13,942 nucleotides of DNA from Bacillota bacterium (lineage in GTDB: Bacteria; Bacillota_E; Symbiobacteriia; Symbiobacteriales; Symbiobacteriaceae), in NCBI GenBank assembly GCA_003242675.1, contig QGVE01000066.1:1-13942 (forward strand), in the 5' to 3' direction. A program made the position numbers and the translations under genes. Below, one piece after another: positions 13,929 through 13,942 of this stretch. The stretch's first letter is position 1, and every line of letters begins with the position of its first letter. Under the pieces are notes generated by a model. The model had not been told where the DNA came from. It saw only the letters and a list, made by a program, of their open reading frames with translations, and did no database searches.

Positions 13929-13942
13929 GTGCTCGTTCTGAA
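13929..13942 (+). CDS. livF: Probable livF start (runs off window)
   Basis: GTG 13929 begins a frame reading M-L-V-L before the window ends. GAGGTGG at 13918-13924 lies 4 bases upstream. LivF proteins commonly begin MLxL or MLVLxDV and livF often follows livJ, so this is probably its first codons. Only four complete codons are visible. Confidence 0.45.

Overview
The window comes from a GC-rich genome. It starts inside the 3' part of a 5S rRNA gene, so it is the tail of an rRNA operon, and continues into a dense block of 12 tRNA genes and then protein-coding DNA. Strong AAGGAGG-type ribosome binding sites, GTG/TTG starts, CCA encoded in every tRNA gene and a Bacillus-like P5C dehydrogenase fit a high-GC Firmicute of the Symbiobacterium type. 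That assignment is inference from style and gene content; no database search was possible.

Layout. (1) 1-1468: end of 5S rRNA, a long hairpin, then tRNAs Gln-Glu-Leu-Leu-Thr-Arg-Arg-Trp-His-Ala-Pro-Pro, all on the + strand, closed by a strong intrinsic terminator. (2) 1660-2880: an MFS exporter with a candidate operator upstream. (3) 2979-4541: 1-pyrroline-5-carboxylate dehydrogenase, for proline/arginine catabolism, followed by a hairpin terminator. (4) 4674-6629: a DinG/XPD-type Fe-S helicase whose 3' end and stop codon lie in a 7-bp tandem repeat. (5) 6667-8015, minus strand: a PAS-AAA+-Fis type sigma-54 activator gene broken by a -1 frameshift. (6) 8016-8361: a control region with several inverted repeats and a near-consensus sigma-54 (-24/-12) promoter. 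(7) 8362-13942: a + strand operon with a PaaK-like ligase homologue, livG, a long-chain acyl-CoA synthetase type ligase, livH, a fused remnant of livM and livJ, and the first bases of a probable livF.

How the parts fit. The sigma-54 promoter, the divergent activator and the ligase/Liv-type ABC transporter operon look like one catabolic module: import of an organic or aromatic acid (or a branched-chain compound), followed by CoA activation. Several parts carry lesions or atypical key residues. The activator has a frameshift, an Ala in place of the Walker B Glu and a Lys in place of the GAFTGA Thr. The PaaK-like protein lacks the usual SSGTTG nucleotide-binding loop. The permease gene livM and the binding-protein gene livJ are reduced to an out-of-frame fusion that looks like one deletion. 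The module is therefore either decaying or, at livM/livJ and the frameshift, affected by sequence or assembly error.

Other points: a GTGAGC(A/G) heptad repeat appears both as an inverted array between two tRNA-Pro genes and as a tandem array at the dinG 3' end, and the tRNA block holds only C34-, G34- or A34-type anticodons, matching the GC-rich third codon positions.
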